A stretch of DNA of 35,406 nucleotides from Flavobacteriaceae bacterium (GCA_013373105.1 JABXIJ010000058.1:1-35406); one strand, 5' to 3'; shown: positions 23,490 through 35,253, numbered from the stretch's first letter. Program-made: numbers and translations. The notes: a model not told the origin generated them from the letters alone.

Positions 23490-24416
23490 ATGAAGCTTTA
23501 TTCAAGGTATATTTTTTTGATATTATTTGCTTATGTTATTAAGAGTTGCGCTTCTAATAAAGCTATTAATTCAGAAAAAAATAACATAACTGTTAAAACT
23601 TTTACCTATAAAAAAACATCTAATAAAACATCATTAGATTTAGATTTTTATTCATCTAAGTATTTTAGAGGAAAACAACCTTTAATCATTTATGTTCATG
23701 GAGGAGGGTTTTCTAGTGGAAAAAGAAATGATGCCTTTATAAAAAAATTTACTAGAAATATGGCAAAGAAAGGAATTGCTGTAGCATCAATTTCTTACAG
23801 ACTTACCATGAAAAAGTATGGTTTTAGCTGTAATACAGCAACTTATTTAAAAATTAATGCCTTTAATAGCGCCTCTGAAGATATAAGTTTAGCAACAAAG
23901 TTCTTAATTGAAAAAAGTGATGAATTAAATATTGATACTTCTAATATTATCTTAATGGGCTCTAGTGCTGGAGCTGAGGCTGTTCTTAACCTAACCTATG
24001 TTTATAACAATACTATTCTCCCAAATTTTAAATACGCAGGAGTTATTGCTATGGCTGGTGCTATCACAACAGTAGAAAAGATTACAGAAAATAGTGCTAT
24101 TCCAACTATGTTATTTCATGGTGTAAAAGACAAATTAGTCCCATATAATATTGCACCACACCACTATTGCAAAGAAACTTCTGATGGATATTTAATGCTT
24201 TATGGAGCTAAAGCAATTGCAGAAAAGTTAAAGGAATTAAATAAGTCTTTTTATCTATATACGGTTACAGATGGTAATCATTCTTGGAATGCAAAACCAA
24301 TGATATTGTGTGTAAATGAAATATTAGATTTTATAAACACTTCTGTTATACAAGGTAATTTTCAACAGAAGAATGTCGTAAAAAAAGAAAGCAGCCACAA
24401 TTCAAAGAAATCGTAG
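23490..24416 (+). CDS. Lipoprotein alpha/beta hydrolase (carboxylesterase-like)
   Basis: A 308-residue envelope protein. Lipobox IKSC with Cys19 follows a 12-residue hydrophobic stretch. The alpha/beta-hydrolase fold shows His70-Gly-Gly-Gly (oxyanion HGGG), the nucleophile elbow G-S-Ser159-A-G (157-161), Asp214 in VKDKLVP and His264 in GNHSW, a complete triad. The HGGG form is typical of the hormone-sensitive-lipase/BD-FAE carboxylesterase branch. It follows the acyltransferase by 9 bases, so the pair may add and remove acetyl groups on the same envelope or extracellular glycan. That is an inference. The tail is rich in Lys, Gln and Ser. Confidence 0.85.
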   Translation: MKLYSRYIFLILFAYVIKSCASNKAINSEKNNITVKTFTYKKTSNKTSLDLDFYSSKYFRGKQPLIIYVHGGGFSSGKRNDAFIKKFTRNMAKKGIAVASISYRLTMKKYGFSCNTATYLKINAFNSASEDISLATKFLIEKSDELNIDTSNIILMGSSAGAEAVLNLTYVYNNTILPNFKYAGVIAMAGAITTVEKITENSAIPTMLFHGVKDKLVPYNIAPHHYCKETSDGYLMLYGAKAIAEKLKELNKSFYLYTVTDGNHSWNAKPMILCVNEILDFINTSVIQGNFQQKNVVKKESSHNSKKS

Positions 24417-24447
24417 CCACTTTCACATCAACATCAACTCAAAATTA

Positions 24448-25962
24448 TTACTCTCCTTGACCTAAAGAGAAAGCTCTCTTTCCATCAAATTCATATAAAT
24501 TTTCTGTTTTTATTACCTCAAAACCTGCATTATGAAGTTTAGATAATAAGGCAATTACTTTTTCAAATTCTATGGCATTATAAACTGTTTGACCCTCTGT
24601 TTTTGATTCAGCATCAACAAATCTACATCTCCAATGATCTGTGCAGTAAGTTTCTGGTAATCCATTTGGATATACTTTTACACCTCTGTTTGTAATCATT
24701 TTCAATTTCATTTTAAATGAATCTATATTCGAAAGTGCATCTCCAATTTCTTGAGGATTATTTCCTTGCCAATTAATAAAAACATCTACACCAACCAATA
24801 CTTGCTCTTGTTGTTTACGAACATATTTTGGAATTTCTATTTTTCCTTTACCAGCAGCAAAATTACTTACAGGCAATTTTGTTGGTTTATGTCCTAAGTT
24901 CTCAATTATTTTATTGGCAAACTCAATAGTGTTAAGTTTTGCTTTAGAAATTTCTTCTTGATAAATATCTGCTGTATGATATCCATCTTCTATTGTTTTT
25001 AACCAAGCATTTTTAATTGTATCTGCAATATTGGTTTTTCCTAAATGATTTAACATCATAATTGCAGCATTTAACAACCCAGAAGGATTTGCTATTTTTT
25101 GACCTGCAATATCTGGTGCAGAACCATGAATAGCTTCAAACATAGCTACATTAGTACCAATATTAGCAGAACCTGCCATACCAACAGAACCAGCAATTTC
25201 AGCAGCAATATCAGATATTATATCTCCATATAAATTTGAAGTTACAATAACATCATATCTTTCTGGGTGTGCTGCTAATCGTGCAGAACCTATATCTATA
25301 ATTTCTGAATTACTTTCAATTTCTGGATATTCTAATGCAATTTCTTTAAATACATTATGAAACAAACCATCTGTTAATTTCATAATATTATCCTTAACCA
25401 TACATGTTACTTTCTTACGACCATATGCTTTAGCATACTCAAAAGCATATCTAACTATTTTTTCACAGCCTGGTCTAGTAATTAACTTTAAACATTGTAC
25501 TACATCTTGTGTTTGTTGATGCTCAATACCTGCATATAAATCTTCTTCATTTTCTCTTACAATAACAACATCCATATTTGGAAAGTTGGTTTCTATATAA
25601 GGAGAGTATGCAGTAACTGGTCTTACATTTGCATATAAACCTAATGATTTTCTTAAAGTTACATTTAAACTTTTGTATCCCTTACCTTGTGGAGTGGTTA
25701 TAGGAGCTTTTAATATAATTTTATTCTTATTGATGGTTTGCCATGCGCTTTTTTCTATACCTGCAGAATTACCAGATAAATACACCTTTTCTCCTATTTC
25801 TATAGGATCTGCTTTAATATTTGCACCTGCAGCATCTAAGATTTTTAAAGTTGCATTCATAATTTCAGGACCAATTCCATCACCATGAGCAACAGCTACT
25901 CTAACTATATCGTTTTCGTTAAACTTTTTTGATTCTCTTTTAATCTGTATTTTTTCCATCAT
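24448..25962 (-). CDS. icd: NADP-dependent isocitrate dehydrogenase, Thermus-type
   Basis: Oxidative decarboxylation of isocitrate to 2-oxoglutarate in the citric acid cycle. The 504-residue protein is longer than the E. coli enzyme because of a C-terminal extension (from about 355) seen in Thermus-type IDH. Core marks are AHGDGIGPE, the substrate loop LNVTLRKSLGLYANVRP, the ENEEDLYAGIEH loop, NLYGDIISDIAAEIAGSVGMAGSANIG and FEAIHGSAPDIAG. Two start codons (MM) are adjacent. A 15-bp inverted repeat lies upstream (25990-26034) and may be regulatory. Cofactor preference cannot be settled by eye. Confidence 0.93.
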   Translation of the reverse strand: MMEKIQIKRESKKFNENDIVRVAVAHGDGIGPEIMNATLKILDAAGANIKADPIEIGEKVYLSGNSAGIEKSAWQTINKNKIILKAPITTPQGKGYKSLNVTLRKSLGLYANVRPVTAYSPYIETNFPNMDVVIVRENEEDLYAGIEHQQTQDVVQCLKLITRPGCEKIVRYAFEYAKAYGRKKVTCMVKDNIMKLTDGLFHNVFKEIALEYPEIESNSEIIDIGSARLAAHPERYDVIVTSNLYGDIISDIAAEIAGSVGMAGSANIGTNVAMFEAIHGSAPDIAGQKIANPSGLLNAAIMMLNHLGKTNIADTIKNAWLKTIEDGYHTADIYQEEISKAKLNTIEFANKIIENLGHKPTKLPVSNFAAGKGKIEIPKYVRKQQEQVLVGVDVFINWQGNNPQEIGDALSNIDSFKMKLKMITNRGVKVYPNGLPETYCTDHWRCRFVDAESKTEGQTVYNAIEFEKVIALLSKLHNAGFEVIKTENLYEFDGKRAFSLGQGE

Positions 25963-25989
25963 TAATGTTTTGATGGTACAAAGATGAAA

Positions 25990-26034
25990 AATATAATTTA
26001 TAAATTTTTATATATGTTTTTTATAAATTATATT
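25990..26034. promoter_or_regulatory. 15-bp perfect inverted repeat upstream of icd
   Basis: AATATAATTTATAAA (25990-26004) is inverted perfectly at 26020-26034 with a 15-base spacer. It ends 28 bases before the icd start. A box CATCTTTG (25979-25986, - strand) lies between them and resembles a -7 element with one mismatch. Placement suggests an operator, but the repeat is AT-only and chance is possible. Confidence 0.35.
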
Positions 26035-26068
26035 AATATTTTTTATAATTAACTTATAAGTCAAAAAA

Positions 26069-26100
26069 AAAAAGATGAAATAATTTAATTTCATCTTTTT
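26069..26100 (-). terminator. Terminator of the DUF3467 gene
   Basis: AAAAAGATGAAAT (26069-26081) pairs with ATTTCATCTTTTT (26088-26100) over six bases. On the - strand it is followed by a T run, 6 bases after the gene's stop codon. Confidence 0.85.
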
Positions 26101-26105
26101 ATGTT

Positions 26106-26417
26106 TTATGCTTGTCCTGTAGGTCCAAAATTCATTGGAATTGGAGGTTGTTCGTAATCTTTAATTTCACCATGTTGTTGCTCGAATTTTCTTACATTTT
26201 CTGCTAATGCTTGGGCTAATCTTTTAGCGTGTTGTGGTGTTAAAATTATTCTAGATTTCACTCTAGCTTTTGGAATTCCTGGCATTATATTTATGAAGTC
26301 TACAATAAATTCTGACATTGAGTGATTTATAATAGCAAGGTTAGAATAAGTACCTTCTGCAACTGCTTCATCAAGTTCTATATTTAATTGGCCTTCTTTA
26401 TTTTGATTTTCTTCCAT
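26106..26417 (-). CDS. DUF3467 domain protein
   Basis: A 103-residue protein of a family common in Bacteroidota, of unknown function. Marks are AEGTYSNLAIINHS at 15-29, DFINIMPGIPKARVKSRIILTPQHAKR and a short C-terminal stretch LAQALAENVRKFE. It lies downstream of rpoC with a strong terminator between them, a neighbourhood I recall as common in Flavobacteriaceae. A role near transcription is possible only by location. Confidence 0.88.
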   Translation of the reverse strand: MEENQNKEGQLNIELDEAVAEGTYSNLAIINHSMSEFIVDFINIMPGIPKARVKSRIILTPQHAKRLAQALAENVRKFEQQHGEIKDYEQPPIPMNFGPTGQA

Positions 26418-26462
26418 GTGATATAATTTTCTGAGTTTTTATAAATATAGATAAAAAGAAAA

Positions 26463-26511
26463 AAAGTTGAATTGAATATTGTAAAGAATTTACAGTAAAC
26501 AATTCAACTTT
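26463..26511 (-). terminator. Terminator of the rpoBC transcript, two-tier hairpin
   Basis: AAAGTTGAATTG (26463-26474) pairs with CAATTCAACTTT (26500-26511). The loop carries a second stem, TGTAAA (26480-26485) with TTTACA (26489-26494). On the - strand a T-rich run follows, right after rpoC. Confidence 0.8.
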
Positions 26512-26533
26512 AATTATTTAAACTTAAGATTTC

Positions 26534-29500
26534 TTAGAAACTTTTTTCTATTTCGTCTTTAGGACCAACGATAACATTATCGTATAAACGCATACCTGTA
26601 CCAGCAGGTATTTTCTTACCAACAATAACATTTTCTTTTAATCCTTCTAAAGTATCAACTTTACCACTAACAGCTGCTTCATTTAACACTTTAGTAGTCT
26701 CTTGGAAAGAGGCTGCTGAGATAAATGATTTTGTCTGTAAAGATGCTCTTGTAATACCTTGCAGTACTTGTTCTGCAGTAGCAGGTCTTGCATCTCTTGC
26801 TACAACTAAGTTTTGATCGTTTCTTCTTAATAAAGAATTTTCATCTCTTAATTGACGTGCTGTAATGATTTGTCCTGGTTTTAAGTTCTCTGAATCTCCA
26901 GCGTCTTCTACTACTTTCATTCCATAAATTGCATCGTTTTCTTCGATAAAGTCATTTTTATGAATTAATTGATTCTCTAAGAATAAAGTATCTCCAGAAT
27001 CGATAATTCTAACTTTACGCATCATTTGACGAACTACAACTTCGAAATGCTTATCATTAATTTTTACACCTTGTAAACGATAAACTTCTTGTATTTCATT
27101 TACTAAGTATTCTTGAACAGCAGAAGGTCCTTTGATATTTAATATATCTGAAGGTGTTACAGCGCCATCTGATAAAGGCATACCTGCTTTAATAAAGTCA
27201 TTCTCTTGAACTAAAATTTGGTTAGAAAGTTTTACTAAGTACTTCTTAATGTCACCTGTTTTAGATTCAACAATAATTTCTCTATTTCCTCTCTTAATTT
27301 TACCAAAAGTTACTACACCATCAATCTCAGAAACTACAGCTGGGTTAGAAGGGTTTCGTGCTTCAAATAATTCTGTTACACGTGGTAAACCTCCTGTAAT
27401 ATCTCCTGCTTTACCAGATTTTCTAGGTATTTTAACTAATGTTTTACCAGTTTCTACCTTATCTCCATCACTAACCATTAAATGAGCTCCAACAGGTAAA
27501 CTGTAAGAACGTAAAGCATTACCATCTTTATCTTCTATAATTAAAGAAGGAATAATCTTCTTGTTTTTAGAATCTGTAATTACTTTTTCTTGGAAACCAG
27601 TTTGTTCATCAATTTCTACAGAGTAATTAATACCTTGCTCTAAATTATCAAACTTAACTGTACCAGCAAATTCAGATACAATTACACCATTAAATGGATC
27701 CCATTGTACAATTACATCACCTTTCTTAATAGTCTTTCTTTCCTTATCGAAAATGATAGAACCATAAGGTAAAATGTTAGAACTTTGAGTGATTCCTGTT
27801 TTCTTATCAATAATTTTAATTTCAGCAGTTCTAGAAATTACGATATCAACTTTGTTTCCATCGTTATCTTTTCCTTCAACTGTTTGTAAATCATCGATTG
27901 TTACATTACCATCATATTTTGCAGTTAACTTATTATCTTCAGATATGTTACCTGCTACCCCACCAACGTGGAACGTTCTTAATGTTAACTGTGTACCTGG
28001 CTCACCAATAGATTGTGCAGCAATTACACCAACAGCTTCACCAATTTGTACTTTTTTACGAGTAGATAAACTCTGACCATAACATTTAGCACATATACCT
28101 TGAGGTGATTCACATGTTAATGGTGAACGTACTTCAACACTATCGATTCCAGATTTTTCTACTTTTTCAGCAAGTTGAGCTGTAATTGGCTGGTTTGCTT
28201 CAAGAATAATTTCATCTGTAATTGGATGATATACATTCTGTAAAGAAATACGACCTTCAATTCTATCTGATAATGGCTCAACAATCTCGTCATTTTTCTT
28301 TAACGCAGTAACTTCTAATCCTCTTAAAGTACCACAATCTTCTTCGTTAATAATAACGTCTTGAGATACATCTACTAATCTACGAGTTAAGTAACCCGCA
28401 TCTGCCGTTTTTAAAGCGGTATCTGCTAATCCTTTACGAGCACCGTGAGTAGATATAAAGTATTCTAAGATAGATAAACCTTCTTTAAAGTTAGAAAGAA
28501 TTGGGTTTTCTATAATTTCTCCACCACCTGCAGTAGATTTTTTAGGCTTAGCCATTAATCCACGCATACCAGTTAACTGACGGATTTGTTCTTTAGAACC
28601 CCTTGCTCCAGAATCTAACATCATATAAACTGAGTTAAATCCTTGCTGATCTTCACGTAAACGTTTCATAGATAGTTCAGTTAATCTGTTGTTGGTAGAA
28701 CCCCAAACATCAATTACCTGATTGTAACGCTCTTTCTGCGTTAACATACCCATGTTATAGTTCATTACAATTCCATCTACTTCTTCATTTGCAGCAGCAA
28801 TCATTTCATGCTTTTCTTCTGGAATAATAATATCACCTAATGAGAATGATAAACCACCTTGGAAAGCGAATTTATATCCCATATTTTTTATTTCATCTAA
28901 GAAAGCACCTGTTGTTGGTATATCTGTAACTTTTAAAATGTTACCAATAATTCCACGTAAGTTTTTCTTAGTTAATACTTCATTTATAAAACCAGCTTCA
29001 GCAGGAACAACCTCATTAAATAATACTCTACCAACAGTAGTTTCTATTAATTTGGTTAATTGTTCTCCATTTTCATCTAAATCTTGGGTTCTTACTTTTA
29101 TACCAGCATTTAAATCAACCTTTTCTTCATTAAAAGCAATAATTACTTCTTCTGGAGAGTAGAAAGTTAATCCTTCACCTTTTACAGGCATTTTTTTAGT
29201 AGATTTCCTTTCTTTGGTCATATAATATAAACCAAGTACCATATCTTGAGATGGTACCGTTACTGGTGCACCATTTGCAGGATTTAAGATATTGTGAGAA
29301 GCTAACATTAACAATTGTGCTTCTAAAATAGCTTCTGGTCCTAATGGTAAGTGAACTGCCATTTGATCTCCATCAAAATCGGCATTGAAAGCTGTACACA
29401 CTAATGGGTGTAATTGAATTGCTTTACCTTCAATTAATTTTGGTTGGAATGCTTGAATACCTAATCTGTGTAAGGTAGGAGCTCTGTTTAATAATACAGG

Positions 29501-30808
29501 ATGGCCTTTAATTACATTTTCTAAAATATCCCAAACAACTGGTTCTTTTCTATCTATTATTTTCTTTGCAGATTTAACTGTTTTTACAATACCTCTTTCA
29601 ATTAATTTTCTAATTACAAAAGGTTTGTACAATTCTGCAGCCATATCTTTTGGTAAACCACATTCGTGTAGTTTCATTTCTGGCCCAACAACAATTACAG
29701 AACGTGCAGAATAGTCAACACGTTTACCTAATAAGTTTTGACGGAAACGACCTTGTTTACCTTTTAATGAGTCTGATAATGACTTTAATGGTCTATTAGA
29801 TTCAGTTTTTACTGCAGATGATTTACGAGTATTATCGAATAACGAATCTACAGATTCTTGTAACATACGTTTTTCGTTACGTAAAATTACTTCTGGAGCT
29901 TTTATTTCAACTAATCTTTTTAAACGATTGTTTCTAATAATTACTCTTCTATATAAATCATTTAAATCTGATGTTGCAAAACGACCACCATCTAAAGGCA
30001 CTAATGGACGTAATTCTGGTGGAATTACTGGAATTGCCTTCATAATCATCCACTCAGGATTATTTTCTCTATTCTTTTGAGAATCTCTGAATGCTTCTAC
30101 AACATTTAAACGTTTTAATGCTTCTGTTTTACGTTGCTTAGAAGTTTCTGTATTTGCTTTGTGTCTTAAATCGAAAGATAATTGATCTAAATCTATACGT
30201 GCTAATAAATCTATTAAACACTCAGCACCCATTTTAGCGATAAACTTGTTTGGGTCTGTATCATCTAAATACTGATTATCTTGTGGTAATTCATCAACAA
30301 TATCTAAGTACTCTTCTTCAGTTAAGAAGTCCATTTTCTGTAATGGTTCTCCTTCTGCATTTTTAGCAATACCTGGTTGAATTACTACGTATCTTTCGTA
30401 GTAAATAATCATATCTAACTTTTTAGAAGGTAAACCTAAAAGGTATCCCATTTTGTTAGGTAATGATCTAAAGTACCAGATGTGAGCTACAGGAACTACT
30501 AAACTAATATGCCCTACTCTATCTCTACGTACTTTCTTTTCAGTTACTTCTACACCACATCTATCACAAACAATTCCTTTGTAACGAATTCTTTTATACT
30601 TTCCACAAGCACACTCATAATCCTTAACAGGACCAAAAATACGCTCACAGAATAAACCGTCACGTTCTGGTTTGTGAGTACGATAGTTTATTGTTTCTGG
30701 TTTTAAAACTTCACCTCTAGATACTTCTAAAATTGCTTCTGGTGATGATAAACCAATTGAGATTTTGTTAAACTTTTTTACAGTGTATTTCTCTTGTTTT
30801 CTTGCCAT
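26534..30808 (-). CDS. rpoC: DNA-directed RNA polymerase subunit beta'
   Basis: The catalytic half of RNA polymerase, 1424 residues. The N-terminal zinc ribbon has Cys66, Cys68, Cys81 and Cys84. The active-site loop NADFDGDQM sits at 475-483 with Mg-binding Asp477, Asp479 and Asp481. A second cysteine cluster ([17 protein letters not shown]) and the bridge/trigger region follow. The length is in the range I expect for Flavobacteriaceae. It follows rpoB by 108 bases, the gap holding two heptamer arrays. No truncation or odd substitutions were noticed in the key motifs. Confidence 0.98.
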   Translation of the reverse strand: MARKQEKYTVKKFNKISIGLSSPEAILEVSRGEVLKPETINYRTHKPERDGLFCERIFGPVKDYECACGKYKRIRYKGIVCDRCGVEVTEKKVRRDRVGHISLVVPVAHIWYFRSLPNKMGYLLGLPSKKLDMIIYYERYVVIQPGIAKNAEGEPLQKMDFLTEEEYLDIVDELPQDNQYLDDTDPNKFIAKMGAECLIDLLARIDLDQLSFDLRHKANTETSKQRKTEALKRLNVVEAFRDSQKNRENNPEWMIMKAIPVIPPELRPLVPLDGGRFATSDLNDLYRRVIIRNNRLKRLVEIKAPEVILRNEKRMLQESVDSLFDNTRKSSAVKTESNRPLKSLSDSLKGKQGRFRQNLLGKRVDYSARSVIVVGPEMKLHECGLPKDMAAELYKPFVIRKLIERGIVKTVKSAKKIIDRKEPVVWDILENVIKGHPVLLNRAPTLHRLGIQAFQPKLIEGKAIQLHPLVCTAFNADFDGDQMAVHLPLGPEAILEAQLLMLASHNILNPANGAPVTVPSQDMVLGLYYMTKERKSTKKMPVKGEGLTFYSPEEVIIAFNEEKVDLNAGIKVRTQDLDENGEQLTKLIETTVGRVLFNEVVPAEAGFINEVLTKKNLRGIIGNILKVTDIPTTGAFLDEIKNMGYKFAFQGGLSFSLGDIIIPEEKHEMIAAANEEVDGIVMNYNMGMLTQKERYNQVIDVWGSTNNRLTELSMKRLREDQQGFNSVYMMLDSGARGSKEQIRQLTGMRGLMAKPKKSTAGGGEIIENPILSNFKEGLSILEYFISTHGARKGLADTALKTADAGYLTRRLVDVSQDVIINEEDCGTLRGLEVTALKKNDEIVEPLSDRIEGRISLQNVYHPITDEIILEANQPITAQLAEKVEKSGIDSVEVRSPLTCESPQGICAKCYGQSLSTRKKVQIGEAVGVIAAQSIGEPGTQLTLRTFHVGGVAGNISEDNKLTAKYDGNVTIDDLQTVEGKDNDGNKVDIVISRTAEIKIIDKKTGITQSSNILPYGSIIFDKERKTIKKGDVIVQWDPFNGVIVSEFAGTVKFDNLEQGINYSVEIDEQTGFQEKVITDSKNKKIIPSLIIEDKDGNALRSYSLPVGAHLMVSDGDKVETGKTLVKIPRKSGKAGDITGGLPRVTELFEARNPSNPAVVSEIDGVVTFGKIKRGNREIIVESKTGDIKKYLVKLSNQILVQENDFIKAGMPLSDGAVTPSDILNIKGPSAVQEYLVNEIQEVYRLQGVKINDKHFEVVVRQMMRKVRIIDSGDTLFLENQLIHKNDFIEENDAIYGMKVVEDAGDSENLKPGQIITARQLRDENSLLRRNDQNLVVARDARPATAEQVLQGITRASLQTKSFISAASFQETTKVLNEAAVSGKVDTLEGLKENVIVGKKIPAGTGMRLYDNVIVGPKDEIEKSF

Positions 30809-30813
30809 GTCTT

Positions 30814-30910
30814 TTTATAGTCTTTAGTCTTTAGTTTCTAGTTTTTAGTAATCAGTTAAACTTTATGTGTTTGTAAACTCACGACTAACAACCAACAACT
30901 ATCAACTATT
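30814..30910. repeat. Two heptamer arrays in the rpoB-rpoC gap
   Basis: Array 1 (30821-30848) has four seven-base units: tctttag, tctttag, tttctag, tttttag, with a fifth degenerate unit before them. Array 2 (30883-30910) has gactaac, aaccaac, aactatc, aactatt. The repeats occupy most of the gap, in the untranslated part of the rpoBC mRNA. Such degenerate seven-base arrays look like slippage products; function is unknown. Confidence 0.6.
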
Positions 30911-30916
30911 AAAAAT

Positions 30917-33900
30917 TTATTCTTCTAATCTAACGTCTAAACCTAAACCTTTAAGTTCATGCATTAATACGTTAAACGACTCTGGTAAACCTGGTTCTGG
31001 CATAGCTTCACCTTTAACAATACTTTCGTAAGTTTTAGCTCTACCCATAACATCATCAGATTTTACAGTTAAGATTTCACGTAAGATACTTGATGCACCA
31101 TATGCTTCAAGTGCCCAAACTTCCATCTCACCAAAACGCTGACCCCCAAACTGTGCTTTACCACCTAATGGTTGTTGTGTAATTAATGAATAAGGACCAA
31201 TAGAACGCGCGTGCATTTTATCTTCAATCATGTGTCCTAATTTAATCATGTAAATTACACCTACAGTTGCAGGTTGATCGAAACGTTTACCTGTACCTCC
31301 ATCATATAGATAAGTATGTCCAAATCTTGGCACACCAGCTTCATCTGTATATTTGTTGATTTCATCTAAAGATGCACCATCAAATATTGGAGTTGCGTAT
31401 TTTTTGTCTAATTTCTGACCTGCCCAACCAAGAACAGTTTCATAAATCTGACCAATATTCATACGTGAAGGTACTCCTAATGGATTAAGTACTATATCTA
31501 CAGGTGTTCCATCTTCTAAGAAAGGCATATCTTCTTGACGTACTATTCTAGCAACAATACCTTTGTTACCATGACGTCCTGCCATTTTATCTCCTACTTT
31601 TAATTTACGTTTCTTAGCTATGTAAATTTTAGCAAGTTTTAAAATACCAGCTGGCAATTCGTCTCCAACAGAAATTGTAAATTTCTGACGACGTAATGCA
31701 CCTTGTAAATCGTTTACTTTAATCTTATAGTTGTGAACTAATTCACCAACTAATTTATTTAAACTATCATCTGTAGTCCAAGTACCAGTTAAGTGTACAT
31801 AATCGTCTACAGAATTTAACATTTTTAAAGTATACTTCTTACCTTTTGGTAATACTTCTTCTCCTAAGTCATTATATACTCCTTGAGATGTTTTACCACT
31901 TACTAAAGAAAATAACTTTTCAATTAATTGATCTTTTAAACTTTCGAATTTAGATACAAATGATTGCTCTAAAGTTGCTACAGCTTCTTTATCTCTTAAT
32001 CTCTTATTTTTATCTTTTACGGCTCTTTTAAATAATTTTTTATCGATAACAACACCTCTTAAAGATGGAGATGCTTTTAATGATGCATCTTTTACATCAC
32101 CTGCTTTATCACCAAAAATTGCACGTAATAATTTTTCTTCTGGAGTTGGATCAGATTCTCCTTTTGGTGTAATCTTACCAATTAAGATATCACCTGGATT
32201 TACTTCTGCTCCAATTCTAATCATACCATTTTCATCTAAATCTTTGGTAGCTTCTTCAGATACGTTAGGAATATCATTAGTTAACTCTTCAGTTCCTAAT
32301 TTTGTATCTCTAACATCTAAAGAATACTCATCAATATGAATAGATGTAAATATATCTTCACGAACTACTTTTTCAGAAATTACAATTGCATCCTCAAAGT
32401 TATACCCTTTCCAAGGCATAAAGGCTACTTTCATATTTCTACCTAAAGCTAATTCTCCTTGTTGTGTTGCATAACCTTCACAAAGTACTTGACCTTCTTC
32501 TACTCTATCACCTCTTTTTACAATTGGCTTTAAGTTGATTGATGTACCTTGGTTAGTTTTTCTAAATTTGATTAACTCATAAGTTACTTCATCAGAATCG
32601 AAACTTACTAAGTTTTCTTCTTCTGTTCTATCGTACTTAATTGTAATTTTTTCTGCATCTACATAAGTTACTACTCCAGAACCTTCAGCATTAATTAAGA
32701 TTCTAGAATCTTTAGCAACACGTCTTTCTAAACCAGTACCAACAATTGGTGCTTCTGGTCTTAATAAAGGAACTGCTTGACGCATCATGTTAGATCCCAT
32801 TAATGCACGGTTTGCATCATCGTGCTCTAAGAATGGAATTAAAGATGCTGAAATTGAAGCAATTTGGTTTGGAGCAACATCCATATAATCGATATCATTT
32901 GGAGTTACAACTGGGAAATCACCTTCTTCACGAGCAATTACTCTGTCTGTAACAAAAGTGCCATCTTCTTTTAATTCTAAATTAGATTGCGCAATTTTCT
33001 TACCTTCTTCTTCTTCTGCAGTTAAGTAAATTGGTTCTCCATTTTCTACAGTACCATCATTTACTTTTCTATATGGTGTTTCAATGAAACCTAAATTGTT
33101 CACTTTTGCAAATACAGAAAGTGAAGAAATTAATCCAATATTTGGTCCTTCTGGTGTTTCAATAGGACAAAGACGACCATAGTGTGTATAATGTACGTCA
33201 CGAACTTCAAAACCTGCTCTTTCTCTTGATAAACCTCCTGGTCCTAACGCAGATAATCTACGTTTGTGAGTAATCTCTGCTAATGGATTGGTTTGATCCA
33301 TAAACTGAGATAACTGGTTTGTACCAAAGAATGAATTAATAACAGATGATAAAGTTTTAGCGTTAATTAAATCAATAGGTGTAAATACCTCATTGTCACG
33401 AACATTCATTCTTTCACGAATTGTTCTTGCCATTCTTGCTAAACCTACACCAAACTGACCTGCTAATTGCTCTCCAACAGTTCTTACACGTCTGTTAGAT
33501 AAGTGGTCGATATCATCTACTTCTGCTTTAGAATTGATTAACTCAATTAAATATTTAATAATAGTTATAATATCTAATTTTGTTAATACTTTTTCATCCA
33601 TATCAACATCTAAACCTAGTTTAGTATTCATTCTAAAACGACCTACTTCACCTAAGTTATAACGCTGTTCTGAAAAGAATAATTTATCGATAATACCTCT
33701 TGCAGTTTCCTCATCTGGTGGTTCTGCATTACGTAATTGACGATATATATGTTCAACAGCCTCTTTTTCTGAGTTTGTTGGATCTTTTTGTAACGTGTTG
33801 TGAATAATTGCATAGTCTGCTTGCTGATTATCTTCTTTATGCAATAAGATAGTTTTAGCACCAGCTTCAATTATTTCATCTATATGTTCTTTTTCTAAGA

Positions 33901-34726
33901 TAGTATCTCTATCGAAAATAATTTCATTTCTTTCAATAGAAACTACCTCGCCAGTATCTTCATCAACAAAGTCTTCAAACCATGTTTTTAATACTCTTGC
34001 TGCTAATTTTCTTCCTAAAACTTTTTTAAGTCCGGTTTTAGATACTTTAACTTCTTCAGCTAAATCAAAAATTTCAAGAATATCTTTATCTCTTTCAAAA
34101 CCAATTGCTCTGAAAAGTGTAGTAACAGGTAATTTTTTCTTTCTATCAATATAAGCATACATTACTTGATTGATATCTGTCGCAAATTCTATCCAAGAAC
34201 CTTTAAAAGGAATTACTCTTGCTGAATATAATTTTGTTCCATTTGCATGAAAAGATTGACCAAAGAAAACACCTGGTGATCTGTGTAATTGCGATACTAC
34301 AACACGCTCTGCACCGTTTATAACGAAAGTACCAGAGTTTGTCATGTAAGGAATTGTACCTAAATACACATCTTGTACAATAGTCTCAAAATCTTCATGT
34401 TCTGGATCTGTACAATATAATTTTAAACGAGCTTTTAAAGGTACACTATAAGTTAACCCTCTTTCTATACATTCTTGGATTGAATATCTAGGTGGATCAA
34501 CAAAGTAATCTAAAAACTCTAATACAAATTGATTTCTTGTGTCTGTGATTGGAAAATTATCCATGAAGGTTTTGTACAAACCTTCTTCTCCTCTTTCTTC
34601 TGCTTTTGTTTGAAGTTGGAAAAAGTCTTGAAAAGACTTAACCTGAATATCCAAAAAGTCTGGATATTCTTTAATCATTTGAGAAGTCGCGAAGTTAATT
34701 CTTTCAGTAGTGTTTTTCGTTGCCAA
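30917..34726 (-). CDS. rpoB: DNA-directed RNA polymerase subunit beta
   Basis: The second large subunit of RNA polymerase, 1269 residues. The rifampicin pocket is in consensus form: Asp477, His487 and Ser492 (E. coli 516, 526 and 531), within [14 protein letters not shown] and [13 protein letters not shown]. Downstream are [11 protein letters not shown], the [12 protein letters not shown] block and the C-terminal [27 protein letters not shown] region (key residues intact). Nothing in this pocket suggests resistance. It is the first large gene after rplL, 146 bases downstream, with two hairpins in the gap. Confidence 0.98.
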   Translation of the reverse strand: MATKNTTERINFATSQMIKEYPDFLDIQVKSFQDFFQLQTKAEERGEEGLYKTFMDNFPITDTRNQFVLEFLDYFVDPPRYSIQECIERGLTYSVPLKARLKLYCTDPEHEDFETIVQDVYLGTIPYMTNSGTFVINGAERVVVSQLHRSPGVFFGQSFHANGTKLYSARVIPFKGSWIEFATDINQVMYAYIDRKKKLPVTTLFRAIGFERDKDILEIFDLAEEVKVSKTGLKKVLGRKLAARVLKTWFEDFVDEDTGEVVSIERNEIIFDRDTILEKEHIDEIIEAGAKTILLHKEDNQQADYAIIHNTLQKDPTNSEKEAVEHIYRQLRNAEPPDEETARGIIDKLFFSEQRYNLGEVGRFRMNTKLGLDVDMDEKVLTKLDIITIIKYLIELINSKAEVDDIDHLSNRRVRTVGEQLAGQFGVGLARMARTIRERMNVRDNEVFTPIDLINAKTLSSVINSFFGTNQLSQFMDQTNPLAEITHKRRLSALGPGGLSRERAGFEVRDVHYTHYGRLCPIETPEGPNIGLISSLSVFAKVNNLGFIETPYRKVNDGTVENGEPIYLTAEEEEGKKIAQSNLELKEDGTFVTDRVIAREEGDFPVVTPNDIDYMDVAPNQIASISASLIPFLEHDDANRALMGSNMMRQAVPLLRPEAPIVGTGLERRVAKDSRILINAEGSGVVTYVDAEKITIKYDRTEEENLVSFDSDEVTYELIKFRKTNQGTSINLKPIVKRGDRVEEGQVLCEGYATQQGELALGRNMKVAFMPWKGYNFEDAIVISEKVVREDIFTSIHIDEYSLDVRDTKLGTEELTNDIPNVSEEATKDLDENGMIRIGAEVNPGDILIGKITPKGESDPTPEEKLLRAIFGDKAGDVKDASLKASPSLRGVVIDKKLFKRAVKDKNKRLRDKEAVATLEQSFVSKFESLKDQLIEKLFSLVSGKTSQGVYNDLGEEVLPKGKKYTLKMLNSVDDYVHLTGTWTTDDSLNKLVGELVHNYKIKVNDLQGALRRQKFTISVGDELPAGILKLAKIYIAKKRKLKVGDKMAGRHGNKGIVARIVRQEDMPFLEDGTPVDIVLNPLGVPSRMNIGQIYETVLGWAGQKLDKKYATPIFDGASLDEINKYTDEAGVPRFGHTYLYDGGTGKRFDQPATVGVIYMIKLGHMIEDKMHARSIGPYSLITQQPLGGKAQFGGQRFGEMEVWALEAYGASSILREILTVKSDDVMGRAKTYESIVKGEAMPEPGLPESFNVLMHELKGLGLDVRLEE

Positions 34727-34786
34727 AAGAGAATATATTTTTGATTAAAAATCTGATTAAATAAAGAACGAATATATACACAAAAT

Positions 34787-34863
34787 GGTTTAGGCCTAAA
34801 ATGTTACTTTTAGTGCCTAAACCTATATTGGTTTTCCTGCTTTTGATCTTATCAAAAAACAGG
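34787..34863 (-). promoter_or_regulatory. Two hairpins in the rplL-rpoB spacer (attenuator or processing site)
   Basis: Hairpin A: GGTTTAGGC plus CTAAAA (34787-34801) pairs with TTTTAG plus GCCTAAACC (34808-34823), with a one-base bulge. Hairpin B: CCTG plus TTTTGAT (34836-34847) pairs with ATCAAAA plus CAGG (34851-34863). Neither is followed by a clean T run, so full termination is unlikely. A partial terminator or RNase site that lowers rpoB relative to L10/L12 would fit the location, as in the E. coli rplL-rpoB gap. Confidence 0.55.
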
Positions 34864-34872
34864 ATTATAAGC

Positions 34873-35253
34873 TTACTTAAGCTCTACTTCAGCTCCAGCC
34901 TCTTCTAAAGATTTCTTAAGACCTTCTGCCTCATCTTTAGATACTCCTTCCTTAACTGCTGCAGGTGCGCTATCTACGATACCTTTAGCTTCTTTTAAAC
35001 CTAAACCAGTTAATTCCTTTACTAATTTAACTACTGCTAATTTAGAAGCACCAGCTGACTTTAATACTACATCAAACTCAGTTTTTTCGTCTTCACCAGC
35101 ACCATCAGCACCACCTGCTGCTGGACCTGCTACTGCTACTGCAGCTGCTGCTGGCTCAATACCATACTCATCTTTTAAAATAGTAGCTAATTCATTAACT
35201 TCTTTTACTGTTAAGTTAACTAATTGTTCTGCAAAATCTTTTAAATCTGCCAT
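34873..35253 (-). CDS. rplL: 50S ribosomal protein L7/L12
   Basis: Stalk protein that recruits translation factors to the ribosome, 126 residues. An N-terminal dimerisation helix pair (about 1-33) is followed by the Ala/Gly-rich hinge (about 34-55) and the globular C-terminal domain with [29 protein letters not shown] and a Glu-rich end. Length and layout are normal. It follows rplJ after a 50-base gap on the same strand. Confidence 0.97.
   Translation of the reverse strand: MADLKDFAEQLVNLTVKEVNELATILKDEYGIEPAAAAVAVAGPAAGGADGAGEDEKTEFDVVLKSAGASKLAVVKLVKELTGLGLKEAKGIVDSAPAAVKEGVSKDEAEGLKKSLEEAGAEVELK

Noticed and set aside
27249..29162. Several + strand ORFs within rpoC
   Set aside because: Antisense frames of a conserved gene, with hydrophobic Ser/Thr/Pro-rich composition typical of complement translation.
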